From CAYSSJ01 sp964433675 (lineage in GTDB: Bacteria > Cloacimonadota > Cloacimonadia > Cloacimonadales > TCS61): a stretch of DNA of 64,000 nt. Shown here one piece after another: positions 25,113 through 33,727 of this stretch; the stretch's first letter is position 1; the number at the start of each line of letters is the position of its first letter. The notes under the pieces were generated by a model that made no database searches, was not told the DNA's origin, and saw only the letters and a program-made list of their open reading frames with translations. The DNA lies in NCBI GenBank assembly GCA_964433675.1, contig CAYSSJ010000001.1, positions 62,001 through 126,000 on the forward strand, in the 5' to 3' direction. The position numbers were made by a program, and so were the translations under genes.

Positions 25113-26205
25113 GTTTATCCGCTCTACCTTTCCAGTTTACTTTTGGGAACAATCCTAAAATGCTAAAGATTATCATATAGGGGAGGTGAACAATTTCAGC
25201 TGCTAGCAGATAGGGTAGTAGATGCATCTGTTTGCTTTTGTGCCAAAAGCTGATCAAAAGCAGGCAGTCTGAAACCAGTTTTATTATCAACAGACCAAAA
25301 AATAATTTCCAACTAATGGTTCCAATAATAGCGAGGACGACAACTACTGCAATTACAAAGTAAAACACCACTATAGGTGAAACAATGAGAAAAAGCCACC
25401 AAGGATAAGCATCGAATAATGAAACTCTCCTGCGTTCCTGATGCCACATAGTCGATAAATCATCCGGTGCTAGTGTAGGAACTTGAGCAGTTTTGTCGAA
25501 CACAAAACGAAAGCGAGCTTTACCCGATCTGGTAGCCTTGTTTATCATCAGAGCATCATCTCCGGAGAGATAATGTCCGATTCCATCATATCCGTCAATT
25601 TTCAGAAAAAGCTCTTTTGTGTATGCCATATTTCTTGCCACTCCAGTAAGTCCGATATTAATCCTCATAAACCCGGCAGTGATAGCATCGATGGCAGTTC
25701 TCTCTATCTCGCGCAACCTCAGAAAGAAATTTCTGCCGACAATATGCGGTGATATGCCGAGCAAAAAATTCGCCTTATCGGTGTATGAAGCTATAGTTTG
25801 TAGCCAAGTAGGAGGCGGGAAGCAGTCGGCGTCGGTAAAGACCAGCCACTCTCCAGTAGCATTCTCTATGCCGGTCGTCAAAGCAGCTTTTTTGCCGATG
25901 ATATTGTCATATCGCTTGCTTCTGAAAATTTGGAGCTGTGGATATTTGTTTTGCATCTTTTGAGCCAGTTGATAGGAATCATCTTCTGAGTGATCATCTA
26001 TCAAGATAACTTCATAATTAGGGTAATCTTGGGTGCAGATATGCCTCAGACAACGCTCTATATTCTCAGATTCATTTCGCATCGCTACTATCACAGAGAT
26101 AGATGGCTGATTGTCGCTTTTCTCCCTCCGCCAGCTCAGATTGGCTAAGGTAACTAGCAGACAAAATATAAAATAAATGGCAGAGATAACGATGAGAAAA
26201 GTCAT
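25102..26205 (-). CDS. Membrane glycosyltransferase, family 2 (copy 2)
   Basis: 367 residues from the ATG at 26205, which has AAAGGA about 6 nt upstream; a longer frame to 26298 would overlap the preceding gene. One N-terminal membrane helix is followed by the GT-A domain (SVIVAMRNE, FTDADC as the metal-binding DxD) and three or four C-terminal helices. SGDDALM and QERRRVS correspond to the acceptor and product-site motifs. It is a diverged tandem copy of the next gene upstream, sharing QDYPNYEV / QNYPNFEV. It likely builds a membrane-linked glycan or glycolipid. Confidence 0.88.
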   Translation of the reverse strand: MTFLIVISAIYFIFCLLVTLANLSWRREKSDNQPSISVIVAMRNESENIERCLRHICTQDYPNYEVILIDDHSEDDSYQLAQKMQNKYPQLQIFRSKRYDNIIGKKAALTTGIENATGEWLVFTDADCFPPPTWLQTIASYTDKANFLLGISPHIVGRNFFLRLREIERTAIDAITAGFMRINIGLTGVARNMAYTKELFLKIDGYDGIGHYLSGDDALMINKATRSGKARFRFVFDKTAQVPTLAPDDLSTMWHQERRRVSLFDAYPWWLFLIVSPIVVFYFVIAVVVVLAIIGTISWKLFFGLLIIKLVSDCLLLISFWHKSKQMHLLPYLLAAEIVHLPYMIIFSILGLFPKVNWKGRADKLKN

Positions 26206-26207
26206 TT

Positions 26208-27305
26208 TTATCCTTTCCAACGAGGTTTGGCAAAAAGGGTTCCAACACCGACTACAAAATAATAGAGTGGACTGAGAATAAACCAGAGTGGAAACCATAG
26301 CATAGACGCTCTATGTCCGAGACGCTGAGAGCCGATCAAACCAAGAATTCCGTCTAAAACAAGTTTGAGCAGAAGGAATTGCAAATAAATAGGGAAGAAG
26401 GAAGGTTCTGTGATGGAGTAAATCAAACCGGCAAGCATAAATGCATTGATAGCGAAGATAACAACTAAGAATAAGCCGAGCAGTTTTTCATAGCGAAAGA
26501 CGATGGATCCACCTTGCGACCAGCGAATCCGCTGTCTCAAGAAATCTTTCAGCTTGGTTTCGACATAGGTATTGACCTCAGCAGCAGGTTCCGGGCAGAA
26601 TTTGATGCTCTTTGATGTTTTATGTTTGATTAGTTGCAGTAGAGCAAAATCATCAGCGGAGGTTGGATCGAAAGCTTCGGAAAATCCGCCGATCTCTGTA
26701 AATGTTCTCTTCCGGTAGGAAAGATTGCATCCGGAAGTAGCCAGAGGATATCCTAATCCACAAGAACCGGCAGCACAGATCATCAAAGTGTGAAAATCGA
26801 AAGATTGAAAGAGCTGTAAAATAGTTTTTCGGTGGGTATTATAGAATATATTCCCCATCACCATGCCGGTATTATCCTCGTAACAGCTAACTATAGTCTT
26901 GATCCAATCCGGAGAGACACGGCAATCGGCATCGGTGGAGAGAATGATCTCACCGTTCGAAGCTTCCACTCCTTTGGAGATAGCATTTTTTTTGGGACAA
27001 ACCCCCTCGACTTTGGAAGTGATATTTAGCTTACGAAATCTGCTATCTGAATGATAGAAGCGGTCTATGATAGCTTCTGTGTTATCTTCGGAGCGGTCGT
27101 TTACTACTATTACTTCGAAATTTGGATAGTTTTGCTTACTAAGATCAGACAGGATACCAGAGAGCATTTCCTCCTCATTTCGGGCGGCTATGAGTACGCT
27201 TATAAAAGGCTTTTGTGAGCTCCTATCAGTCTTGAGCCGCAGGATACCGATCACAAAGAGCAAGACGAAAATCGCATAGACAGCAAAAAAAAGTGTGAGC
27301 ATCAT
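26208..27305 (-). CDS. Membrane glycosyltransferase, family 2 (copy 1)
   Basis: 365 residues with one N-terminal membrane helix, a GT-A catalytic domain and about four C-terminal helices. SVLIAARNEEE, STDADC, ADDFALL and QRIRWSQGG are the classical family 2 motifs, the last being the Q/RxxRW signature of processive-like enzymes. The start ATG at 27305 lies 2 nt after the zinc-transporter stop, and the second glycosyltransferase begins 2 nt after this one. Sugar donor and acceptor are unknown. Confidence 0.9.
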   Translation of the reverse strand: MMLTLFFAVYAIFVLLFVIGILRLKTDRSSQKPFISVLIAARNEEEMLSGILSDLSKQNYPNFEVIVVNDRSEDNTEAIIDRFYHSDSRFRKLNITSKVEGVCPKKNAISKGVEASNGEIILSTDADCRVSPDWIKTIVSCYEDNTGMVMGNIFYNTHRKTILQLFQSFDFHTLMICAAGSCGLGYPLATSGCNLSYRKRTFTEIGGFSEAFDPTSADDFALLQLIKHKTSKSIKFCPEPAAEVNTYVETKLKDFLRQRIRWSQGGSIVFRYEKLLGLFLVVIFAINAFMLAGLIYSITEPSFFPIYLQFLLLKLVLDGILGLIGSQRLGHRASMLWFPLWFILSPLYYFVVGVGTLFAKPRWKG

Positions 27306-27307
27306 AA

Positions 27308-28114
27308 TTATAGAATCAGCAGACTAATAGCCATAACGAACATTCCGAGGATCAAACCATAGATAGAGAGATGATGTTTGCCGAATTTCTGAGCCGAAGG
27401 GAGTAATTCATCAAATGAGATATAGATCATGATCCCGGCGACTGCAGCAAAGACTATACCCATCATCACATCGTTCATAAAAGATCTGAGGATGAGATAA
27501 GCAACGATAGCACCGAGAGGTTCTGCCAATCCGGAGAGAAACGAATAATAGAATGCTTTTTTCCTGCTGCCGGTAGCATAATAGATCGGCACGGAAACCG
27601 CTATGCCTTCGGGGATATTGTGGATTGCTACAGCTACTGCAATTGCTATACCCAAAGCGGGGTCTTGCACTGCCGCCATAAAAGTAGCTATGCCTTCCGG
27701 AAAATTATGGATAGTTATCGCCAAAGCAGTAAAAATGCCCACTCGATGCAGATTATGATCGGAGATTTCTGGTTTAGAATCTTCTTCCTTGATCTCCTCA
27801 ACTTTGTGAAATTCATGCGGATTCTCAAAACTGGGGATGAGCTTGTCTATCACAGCTATCAATAAGATGCCACCGAAAAATGCAAAAACAGTGACCCAGC
27901 TTCCTAGCTCTCCCAAAGAAGCTGTAAGTGCCTTTTCTGCTTCAAAGAATATCTCTACAAGTGAGACATAGACCATCACACCGGCAGAAAAACCGAGTGA
28001 GAAAGAGAGGAAGTCTGTATTCGTCTTTTTGGCAAAAAAAGCGATAAAACTGCCAATCCCTGTAGATAATCCCGCCAACAGAGTTAGGAGAAATGCCAAC
28101 AAGACATTGTCCAT
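27308..28114 (-). CDS. zupT: ZIP-family metal transporter (ZupT-like)
   Basis: 268 residues and about eight membrane helices. Metal-binding motifs HNFPEG (136-141) and HNIPEG (165-170) are both present, and a variable cytoplasmic loop rich in Glu and His lies at about 97-123. ZupT proteins import Zn2+ and other divalent cations. GGAAAGGAG precedes the ATG. It is the first gene of a three-gene operon with two glycosyltransferases, with gaps of only 2 nt; the reason for that pairing is not evident. Confidence 0.93.
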   Translation of the reverse strand: MDNVLLAFLLTLLAGLSTGIGSFIAFFAKKTNTDFLSFSLGFSAGVMVYVSLVEIFFEAEKALTASLGELGSWVTVFAFFGGILLIAVIDKLIPSFENPHEFHKVEEIKEEDSKPEISDHNLHRVGIFTALAITIHNFPEGIATFMAAVQDPALGIAIAVAVAIHNIPEGIAVSVPIYYATGSRKKAFYYSFLSGLAEPLGAIVAYLILRSFMNDVMMGIVFAAVAGIMIYISFDELLPSAQKFGKHHLSIYGLILGMFVMAISLLIL

Positions 28115-28343
28115 CTACACACTCCTTTCCAATATCAAATTATTATTGAATACAGAACAGGAAATATTGTCATCAAGTCAAGCTAAATTGATGAAAACAG
28201 ATTGAATTGAGGATAAGATATGGAATTCCCACATTTTTGTGTACACCTATTTAGGTTACACTAACTGACACAAAAAGGAGATGTGTAAAAAAAGTTTGGA
28301 AACATACAATTTTTATATTAACTAAATCAATAATATCACATAA
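28115..28343. other. Intergenic region upstream of zupT
   Basis: 229 nt of AT-rich sequence holding the zupT promoter (not precisely located) and the palindrome at 28239-28261. A short plus-strand start with AAGGAG at about 28276 opens only 14 codons before a stop, so no gene is called. Confidence 0.5.
28239..28261. repeat. Imperfect palindrome, operator or insertion-sequence end
   Basis: GTGTA-c-ACCT and AGGT-TACAC form inverted arms around a 4-nt centre (ATTT), with one bulged base. It lies 125 nt before zupT. It could be an operator, or a leftover end of an insertion sequence; no transposase gene remains. Confidence 0.4.
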
Positions 28344-28622
28344 TTATAAAAAATTCAAAAAAATCAATACAACTATAATTACTATTATAACAATAATTAT
28401 TATAAACATTACCCAATTTCGAATATGTTTTCGCTTGTTTGGATCATATAAGGGAGATTTTATCTTATTTTTTTTTGCATAAATCAAGGAAGAAACAATC
28501 CCTATTACTAAAATTAAATTACCGATAAGTCCTCTATAAGGATGAGGGTTATAGATTTGTAAAATTGTCGAAATAATCCATATAACAAAACAAATAGCAC
28601 TAATGATTTTATACTTTTTCAT
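28344..28622 (-). CDS. Small hypothetical membrane protein
   Basis: 92 residues from the ATG at 28622, which has AGAGGT 6 nt upstream; a longer frame to 28655 lacks such a site. Three membrane helices are visible (about 5-20, 28-46 and 69-90), with a basic linker NKIKSPLYDPNKRKHIRN between the last two. The final helix is almost pure Ile/Val. I recognise no family. Base composition is more AT-rich than in its neighbours. Confidence 0.6.
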   Translation of the reverse strand: MKKYKIISAICFVIWIISTILQIYNPHPYRGLIGNLILVIGIVSSLIYAKKNKIKSPLYDPNKRKHIRNWVMFIIIIVIIVIIVVLIFLNFL

Positions 28623-28667
28623 AACAATACCTCTTAGCAATTTAGTTTGCATCAAATGTAAAACAAT

Positions 28668-29780
28668 CTACAAATCCATTCTCAGATACGGATATCCATC
28701 ATTGATGTTTGCTTCGATATCCCAGATCTGGTCGAAATCCCAACCTGCATCGGTAAAGGTGGATTGATTTTTCATCTCAGCGGTAGATTTGGCAGTTGCA
28801 CCGATCGAACCATTCTGATTTGAGGCTTCACTATCGAAGAAATTGGCATTATAAATCCCCTCCTCATCATAGCCGACAAATCCTTTGTTTTCAGGGTCAT
28901 CCACGTTTTCATAGATCACATTGCCGGTGCTATAGCTGTTTTCGATTGCCGAATCGTTCCTGCCGACCAATCCGCCGTTTCCAGCGTTAGTTGGATTTAA
29001 TACTATAGCTTCTGCGCGACTATAGCAATTTTTAATCAGAGAATTGTTTGCACTACGGCCTACTAAACCACCTACTTCACCGGAAATAGCTGTTGCTGAA
29101 GCTGTGGAATAGCACTGCTTGATAAGCGATTCTTCGAGAAAGCCTACCAACCCACCAATACACGATTCACCATCCGTATTCGTAGTGCTATAGCTTCCGG
29201 TTATAGTGGAATTTGATCTTAAAGAACCGATCAATCCTCCCACCAATATTGATCCGCTAACTGTTCCGGAACTATTGCAATTACTGACATCTGTTGCAAT
29301 TGCTTGCCCAACTAAACTGCCGGTATTAGACACACGTCCCCAAATTGCAATATTGACATTGATTAGCGCTAAATTTTTTATCACAGTGCTATTGGTAACT
29401 CCAAATAGTGCCAAATTGTAGTTGGATCTATTAAGATGGAGACCGCTAATTTTTTTTCCGTTACCATTATAAACACCGGCAAAGGGATTGGCAGTGCTAC
29501 CTATCGGCTTCCAACCTTCTCCGTCGAACCAATCGGCCGTATAAGAAGCGTCTATATCGGCAATTTGGATATAATGTTTATCCCACATATCTTCATTTTG
29601 GCTAATCCAATATAGATTGCCAAGAGAGCTGACCTGAAATGGATTTTGTGATGAGCCATCTCCTAATGATGGCGCTATGGAAACCGGCTCACTGTAATCC
29701 GGTGCGGTCGTTATATCACAACTGCAGACGAGGAATAACATCATAATACACAAGGTTGTAATTAATGAGTTTCTTATCAT
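28668..29780 (-). CDS. GLUG-repeat exported lipoprotein
   Basis: 370 residues from the ATG at 29780, which has the very strong site GGAGGTGATT; a longer frame to 29846 is unlikely. A signal peptide ends in LFLVCSC, a plausible lipobox. The body contains repeated GLUG motifs such as GGLIGSLRSN, GGLVGFLEES, GGLVGRSANN and GGLVGRND, each followed by short Ser/Thr-rich stretches. Such repeats form a beta-helix and are common on surface proteins that bind other cells or carbohydrates. Function is otherwise unknown. Confidence 0.85.
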   Translation of the reverse strand: MIRNSLITTLCIMMLFLVCSCDITTAPDYSEPVSIAPSLGDGSSQNPFQVSSLGNLYWISQNEDMWDKHYIQIADIDASYTADWFDGEGWKPIGSTANPFAGVYNGNGKKISGLHLNRSNYNLALFGVTNSTVIKNLALINVNIAIWGRVSNTGSLVGQAIATDVSNCNSSGTVSGSILVGGLIGSLRSNSTITGSYSTTNTDGESCIGGLVGFLEESLIKQCYSTASATAISGEVGGLVGRSANNSLIKNCYSRAEAIVLNPTNAGNGGLVGRNDSAIENSYSTGNVIYENVDDPENKGFVGYDEEGIYNANFFDSEASNQNGSIGATAKSTAEMKNQSTFTDAGWDFDQIWDIEANINDGYPYLRMDL

Positions 29781-29819
29781 AATCACCTCCATAATTCCAT
29801 TGTTTTTACATTGTCTTAT

Positions 29820-29825
29820 TGTCAA
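29820..29825 (-). promoter_or_regulatory. TTGACA box upstream of the lipoprotein gene
   Basis: Read on the minus strand, TTGACA lies about 40 nt before the ATG at 29780, similar to the boxes before other units in this window. No convincing second box was found. Confidence 0.25.
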
Positions 29826-29846
29826 TATTTTATTCATGAAAGACAC

Positions 29847-30001
29847 TCCCTAACCGGTGCACTTTCATATTGCCATCAACCCCTAAACTTTAAACTGCAT
29901 ATTACTTCTCTTGCACTACTTTTCACTTCTCACTCTCTCACCTTTCACCAAAAATTCTCCCTGCTTTTTCTTCCACCCTCCAATCTCCTCCTTCTATCAT
30001 C
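29847..30001. other. Pyrimidine-rich intergenic stretch with repeat copy
   Basis: 155 nt, very rich in C and T on the plus strand. The segment at 29950-29973 closely resembles 33603-33626 (AAAAATTC then CCCTGCTT with a few C/T differences), so it may belong to a dispersed repeat. Confidence 0.4.
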
Positions 30002-32332
30002 TTATTTCAACATCACCACCCGATGAGTCAATGTTTCACTGCCATTTCTCAGCTTCGCCAAATATATCCCCGAAGCTATCACTCTGCCACGATTATCTCT
30101 GCCATCCCAGGTGATGTGAGTTACAGATTCTTCCGATAGTGAAACTTCCAGCTTGCGGATCAATTGTCCTTTGATGTTATAGAGTTCGATTACGGCATCA
30201 TCATCTATCTGGGGCAGATTAATGGCGAAAGTAGTTTCCGTGTTGAACGGATTGGGGAAGTTGGCGAAAGATACCTCCGGTGGTAAGATAGCTGGCTCGT
30301 CGGCGGAGATGGGGGTGATCTCTAATTCGTATAGAGCATTAGAGTATCTACGAATGTTAAACAAAAAAGTTCTAGAATTATTTTCGTAGAAATGTATATA
30401 GCTGGATCTATTCAATAATTGATGTCCGAAAATGTACTCATCAAGATTGTAAACGCCAGACGGATCATCTCCTATATCATAAACTAATTGGACAGGTGAT
30501 ATCTTTGACTCAGTTATGAACAATAAATTATCATAAATGCTCGCATTTTGAAGTTGGAAAGCTAAGCCTGTCATAATAGAAAACTGTACTGTTGGTTCGG
30601 TAGGAATTGCCAGAGAATAAAAATGATCCAAAATGGTTTCATTGTATTGATGTAAAAGATATTCATCAACCATAATTGGAGAGGCATAAGCATGATTAAC
30701 AAAATGCGGGTAAATTTCAACAATTTGGGGAACATTATCGTGTAAGCCTTCAATCACATAAAGGGTCTGTGTATTTTGGGCTTCATTACTTTCATATAAA
30801 TACCCATACCCATTATGTATTAACATTGTATATCCGACCGGATGTTCGAATTCGAAGAGCAATTCGGGATTTTGTGGATCACTGATATCATATTTTCTCA
30901 AAATCGAATTTGGATAATGTTTGTACAAGTAGAACGCATCATCTTCATAATCATCGACGAGGATTTTACCATTTACCAATGGTTCGGTAGAAATTTGCGA
31001 GAGCAGTTCTACTTCCGGTAAAATGGAGATATCGTATATCTCTACTGTAGATTCATTCTGCTCTGCTACGATCAACAGATCATCTTTCAAATTCATAGAC
31101 TCATATTCTTTTTCATATAGTTCGTTAAATATAATTTGTGGCTCTTCAGGATTACTGATATCATAAAAATAAACTCCACAACTTTCAAAAGGTGTCAAAA
31201 ACCAATCGGAAAGTAGAATCAGATAATTGTCATATACTTTACTTCCTGCACGATTCATCGGATAATCAATATGTATGTCTTGAAATTCTATCTGCATCTG
31301 ATCTCTATCAAGCTTAAATATATGGTTAAAATCCGTAAGGGTAGTATAAATATAATCATTATAAACACTGTTTTGCCGTATAAACATTGCCGGTATAATG
31401 AAAGTATCAAGCACCTGCGGATTATAAATATCGCTAATATCCAACAGTTCAAGACCATTGTATTTCATTAATACCAAAAGATTATCATCTATCATGCTGT
31501 ATGCTTTATCGCTGTAAGCTACAAGAATGTCTTCAAATTCATAGTGCGTAAGATATTGCCAAGCTGCTGGGTTAGTGATGTCCCAAAATGATATGGCATA
31601 TTGATTATTTACCAAAACAATATCTTCTGAATATTTGGTAAAATAGGTAATTGAAGAGGACAGATTATGAATAGCGGACATATCAATTTCATCGAGATAT
31701 TGGATATTGTTTATATCGGAATAGTCATAAAAACATAATGTGTTGTGTGGCATGCTAATATGTATAGCAATATCATCGGTTAATTCTTGTAGAACTATGT
31801 AGTACTGGGTAGAAGGAGATTGTGGCAGAGTAGTAACAAATTCTAGCTCAGGTAAGCTGTAAATCTTGCTATTTTCTAATCTGTCATATACTTGTATGTA
31901 TCCACCGATTATATTACCATATACAGTACTGTAATTATAAGGAAAGTCTGGTGCAATAGAATTCACTATGATAGGATTTGCTGGATTTGACACATCTATT
32001 TGAAAAATTGTTGCCGGTTCAACAAAATCGAATTGAGCATAAGGAGTACCACCTGTAACAACATATAAATAGTCTTGATTTTTAAGAATGGTTGTTGGTC
32101 GTTTAAATGGCATGACTTTTAGACGGTCTAATGAGCCGTTTTCATTAATTTCGAAAATTTGTACTGAATTTATTGTTAGTGCATACATGAATGGGAAATC
32201 CACGACAATATGCTCTTGTCCGGAAGTAAAATACTGGGAAAAACCAAAATAATCTATAAGTTCCAACGATACTTCCGTTGCCAATAGGGGTAATGCTACA
32301 ACAATTATTATCGTTAATATTACTATTTTCAT
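30002..32332 (-). CDS. Secreted propeller-like protein with type IX-like sorting domain
   Basis: 776 residues. A signal peptide (about 1-18, ending LLATEV) is followed by many repeats in which DISNPANPIIV, DITNPAAW, DISDIYNPQVL, DISNPEEPQII and DISDPQNPELL recur about every 45-60 residues. This is typical of LVIVD-type beta-propeller proteins. The last 90 residues contain FPNPFNTETTF, LYNIKGQLIRKL and SGIYLAKL, the C-terminal sorting domain used by type IX secretion or a FlgD-like Ig fold. It is likely surface-exposed or secreted; the ligand is unknown. AAAGGAG precedes the ATG. Confidence 0.88.
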   Translation of the reverse strand: MKIVILTIIIVVALPLLATEVSLELIDYFGFSQYFTSGQEHIVVDFPFMYALTINSVQIFEINENGSLDRLKVMPFKRPTTILKNQDYLYVVTGGTPYAQFDFVEPATIFQIDVSNPANPIIVNSIAPDFPYNYSTVYGNIIGGYIQVYDRLENSKIYSLPELEFVTTLPQSPSTQYYIVLQELTDDIAIHISMPHNTLCFYDYSDINNIQYLDEIDMSAIHNLSSSITYFTKYSEDIVLVNNQYAISFWDITNPAAWQYLTHYEFEDILVAYSDKAYSMIDDNLLVLMKYNGLELLDISDIYNPQVLDTFIIPAMFIRQNSVYNDYIYTTLTDFNHIFKLDRDQMQIEFQDIHIDYPMNRAGSKVYDNYLILLSDWFLTPFESCGVYFYDISNPEEPQIIFNELYEKEYESMNLKDDLLIVAEQNESTVEIYDISILPEVELLSQISTEPLVNGKILVDDYEDDAFYLYKHYPNSILRKYDISDPQNPELLFEFEHPVGYTMLIHNGYGYLYESNEAQNTQTLYVIEGLHDNVPQIVEIYPHFVNHAYASPIMVDEYLLHQYNETILDHFYSLAIPTEPTVQFSIMTGLAFQLQNASIYDNLLFITESKISPVQLVYDIGDDPSGVYNLDEYIFGHQLLNRSSYIHFYENNSRTFLFNIRRYSNALYELEITPISADEPAILPPEVSFANFPNPFNTETTFAINLPQIDDDAVIELYNIKGQLIRKLEVSLSEESVTHITWDGRDNRGRVIASGIYLAKLRNGSETLTHRVVMLK

Positions 32333-32358
32333 TACAAGCTCCTTTCTGTATTATATTA

Positions 32359-32382
32359 GGGAGCAGTATGATAACTGCCCCC
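32359..32382. terminator. Hairpin between the 125-residue protein gene and the sorting-domain protein gene
   Basis: GGGAGCAGT (32359-32367) pairs with ACTGCCCCC (32374-32382) with one mismatch around a 6-nt loop. It lies after the stop of the gene at 32397-32774 on the minus strand. No clear T-tract follows on that strand, so it is a weak terminator or an RNA-stability hairpin. Confidence 0.4.
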
Positions 32383-32396
32383 TTCTGTTTATTTTA

Positions 32397-32774
32397 TCAC
32401 TCTGGCTCGGGGATAGTTGGGTCATATTGTGTTGATGGCCAATATATATAGAATTCGATAGTAGAAGGATGTACTACGCCTGCTGTATAATTATCAAACT
32501 TATCATTTATCAAAAAGCTCGCATGGCTACTTTTTAATCGAATGGTAGTACCTTCAGGTAATTCAGATATAATTGCATATTCATCATGTGAATCACCAGG
32601 ATTTAATGTGAAAAGATCAATCCATGCTCCGCCATTTCTGTTCCATTCAAATACATAATCACCCGGATGAGCATCTTCATGTACTTCACCCCTGAAATGA
32701 AGAGTGATTTCATCTGACCATAATGCGATGCTGAATATTAGCATCAATGCCAGGATTATTCCTATCTTATTCAT
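32397..32774 (-). CDS. Small exported protein of unknown function
   Basis: 125 residues with a signal peptide (MNKIGIILALMLIFSIALWS, cut near residue 20). The mature part is short, acidic and probably beta-rich (ITLHFRGEV, YVFEWNRNGGAW, TIEFYIYWPS), ending in PTIPEPE. I recognise no family. GGAGGAATAAAAA precedes the ATG. The upstream small frame overlaps its start by 4 nt (ATGA), so the two may be translated together. Confidence 0.7.
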   Translation of the reverse strand: MNKIGIILALMLIFSIALWSDEITLHFRGEVHEDAHPGDYVFEWNRNGGAWIDLFTLNPGDSHDEYAIISELPEGTTIRLKSSHASFLINDKFDNYTAGVVHPSTIEFYIYWPSTQYDPTIPEPE

Positions 32775-32959
32775 TTTTTATTCCTCCATTTATTTTTATT
32801 TGTGCTCCCTATGTTTTCCCAATTTTTTGGATTTGGAAAAGATAGTACCACCTCTCCCCGCGCCGGAGCATTACGTAGGGAGAAAGAGCCGGATGAATTT
32901 GTTACGACAGCAGAAATAGAGTCTTCGGAGGAAACTTGCTTTGATGATAATTGTTTCAT
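32771..32959 (-). CDS. Possible small coupled ORF
   Basis: 62 residues, Ser- and Asn-rich, with no signal peptide and no recognised domain. In favour: AAAGG upstream of its ATG and a 4-nt ATGA overlap with the next gene. Against: low complexity, GC-rich central part (about 32855-32875) unlike its neighbours, and a location beside repeat-like intergenic DNA. It could be a translated copy of a dispersed repeat. Confidence 0.4.
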   Translation of the reverse strand: MKQLSSKQVSSEDSISAVVTNSSGSFSLRNAPARGEVVLSFPNPKNWENIGSTNKNKWRNKK

Positions 32960-33278
32960 ATCTGACAGCCTTTCTATTTAAAGGACATATTTCTAAAGAC
33001 AGAGGGGGGGGGTAAAGTGCTTATAATATAATGAGATAGAGTGAGGTCAAAGTATGTTTGGAACGATCCGAAAATTTGCTTCAAACAGTTGTCGAGCATC
33101 ACAAACTCCTTTGTCTTTTGCTCTTTTACTTCTCTCTCTCATTTACCTAATTTCGATATTGAACTTTTTCTCATCTATATTATCAAAGCCAAAGTCTCTA
33201 TATCTAACTGATATGTGTCAAGAAAAAAAACCGATTGTAGGAGCAATTTAGAATTTTCAGCCTTGCTACTGCAGGTTC

Positions 33279-33293
33279 CACACGGAAAGTGTG
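33279..33293. repeat. Perfect short palindrome
   Basis: CACAC (33279-33283), a 5-nt loop, then GTGTG (33289-33293). Confidence 0.45.
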
Positions 33294-33384
33294 ACAGGCA
33301 AATTCCAAGCACCAAGCACCAAATTCCAAACAATTCTCAAATTACAAGTTACAATGACCAAAACGAAAACCTGCATTTACTAAG

Positions 33385-33430
33385 TTCACACTTCGATACG
33401 CTCCGGCTTGCGCCGAAGCTACTCAGTGTG
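33385..33430. repeat. Nested palindrome, 46 nt
   Basis: Outer arms TCACACT (33385-33391) and AGTGTGA (33424-33430); inner arms CGGC (33403-33406) and GCCG (33411-33414). GC-rich within an AT-rich region, as seen in dispersed REP-like elements. Confidence 0.5.
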
Positions 33431-33460
33431 ACAAACATCAGATCTCTAAACTGCATCCTT

Positions 33461-33486
33461 TTCCTCCGTAGCCTCGGCGAAGGAGG
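33461..33486. repeat. Palindrome with TCCTCC/GGAGGA arms
   Basis: TCCTCC (33461-33466) and GGAGGA (33481-33486) flank a GC-rich 14-nt centre. Confidence 0.45.
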
Positions 33487-33562
33487 ATTGCTTCTCTTCC
33501 AATAAAATTCCATGAGTACCACTGAATAAATTCCTCAATTCATTTCTTTCTGTTTTTTCGAA

Positions 33563-33581
33563 GACAAGATGATATCTTGTC
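33563..33581. repeat. Perfect 8-bp inverted repeat
   Basis: GACAAGAT (33563-33570), a 3-nt centre, then ATCTTGTC (33574-33581). Confidence 0.5.
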
Positions 33582-33727
33582 CTACGCTCCATGCTCTTTG
33601 CTAAAAATTCCCCCTGCTTCTCTTTCAATAATTCTCACACATCATTTTTACTTTACAAGAATGAAGCTGATTATTTATCTGCATCAAAACTGTGTGAAAC
33701 AGGGTAATAGAGTTTATGAGGAGAATA

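Larger units (their letters stand above)
32960..33727. other. Long gene-free region with palindromes and a G9 tract
   Basis: About 770 nt between the minus-strand block and alaS. No frame here looks like a real gene. It contains a run of nine G (33004-33012), four inverted repeats listed separately and a C/T-rich segment (33603-33626) similar to one at 29950. GC-rich palindromic pieces alternate with AT-rich stretches, which suggests accumulated dispersed intergenic repeats. The alaS promoter must lie at the right end. Confidence 0.65.

Noticed and set aside
29811..30026. Plus-strand frame in the C/T-rich stretch
   Set aside because: Low complexity; it is the opposite strand of a spacer and a gene end.
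33054..33251. 65-codon plus-strand frame
   Set aside because: No ribosome-binding site, odd composition, and it lies in repeat-like intergenic DNA.
33446..33628. 60-codon minus-strand frame
   Set aside because: It reads through two of the palindromes and has no start context.
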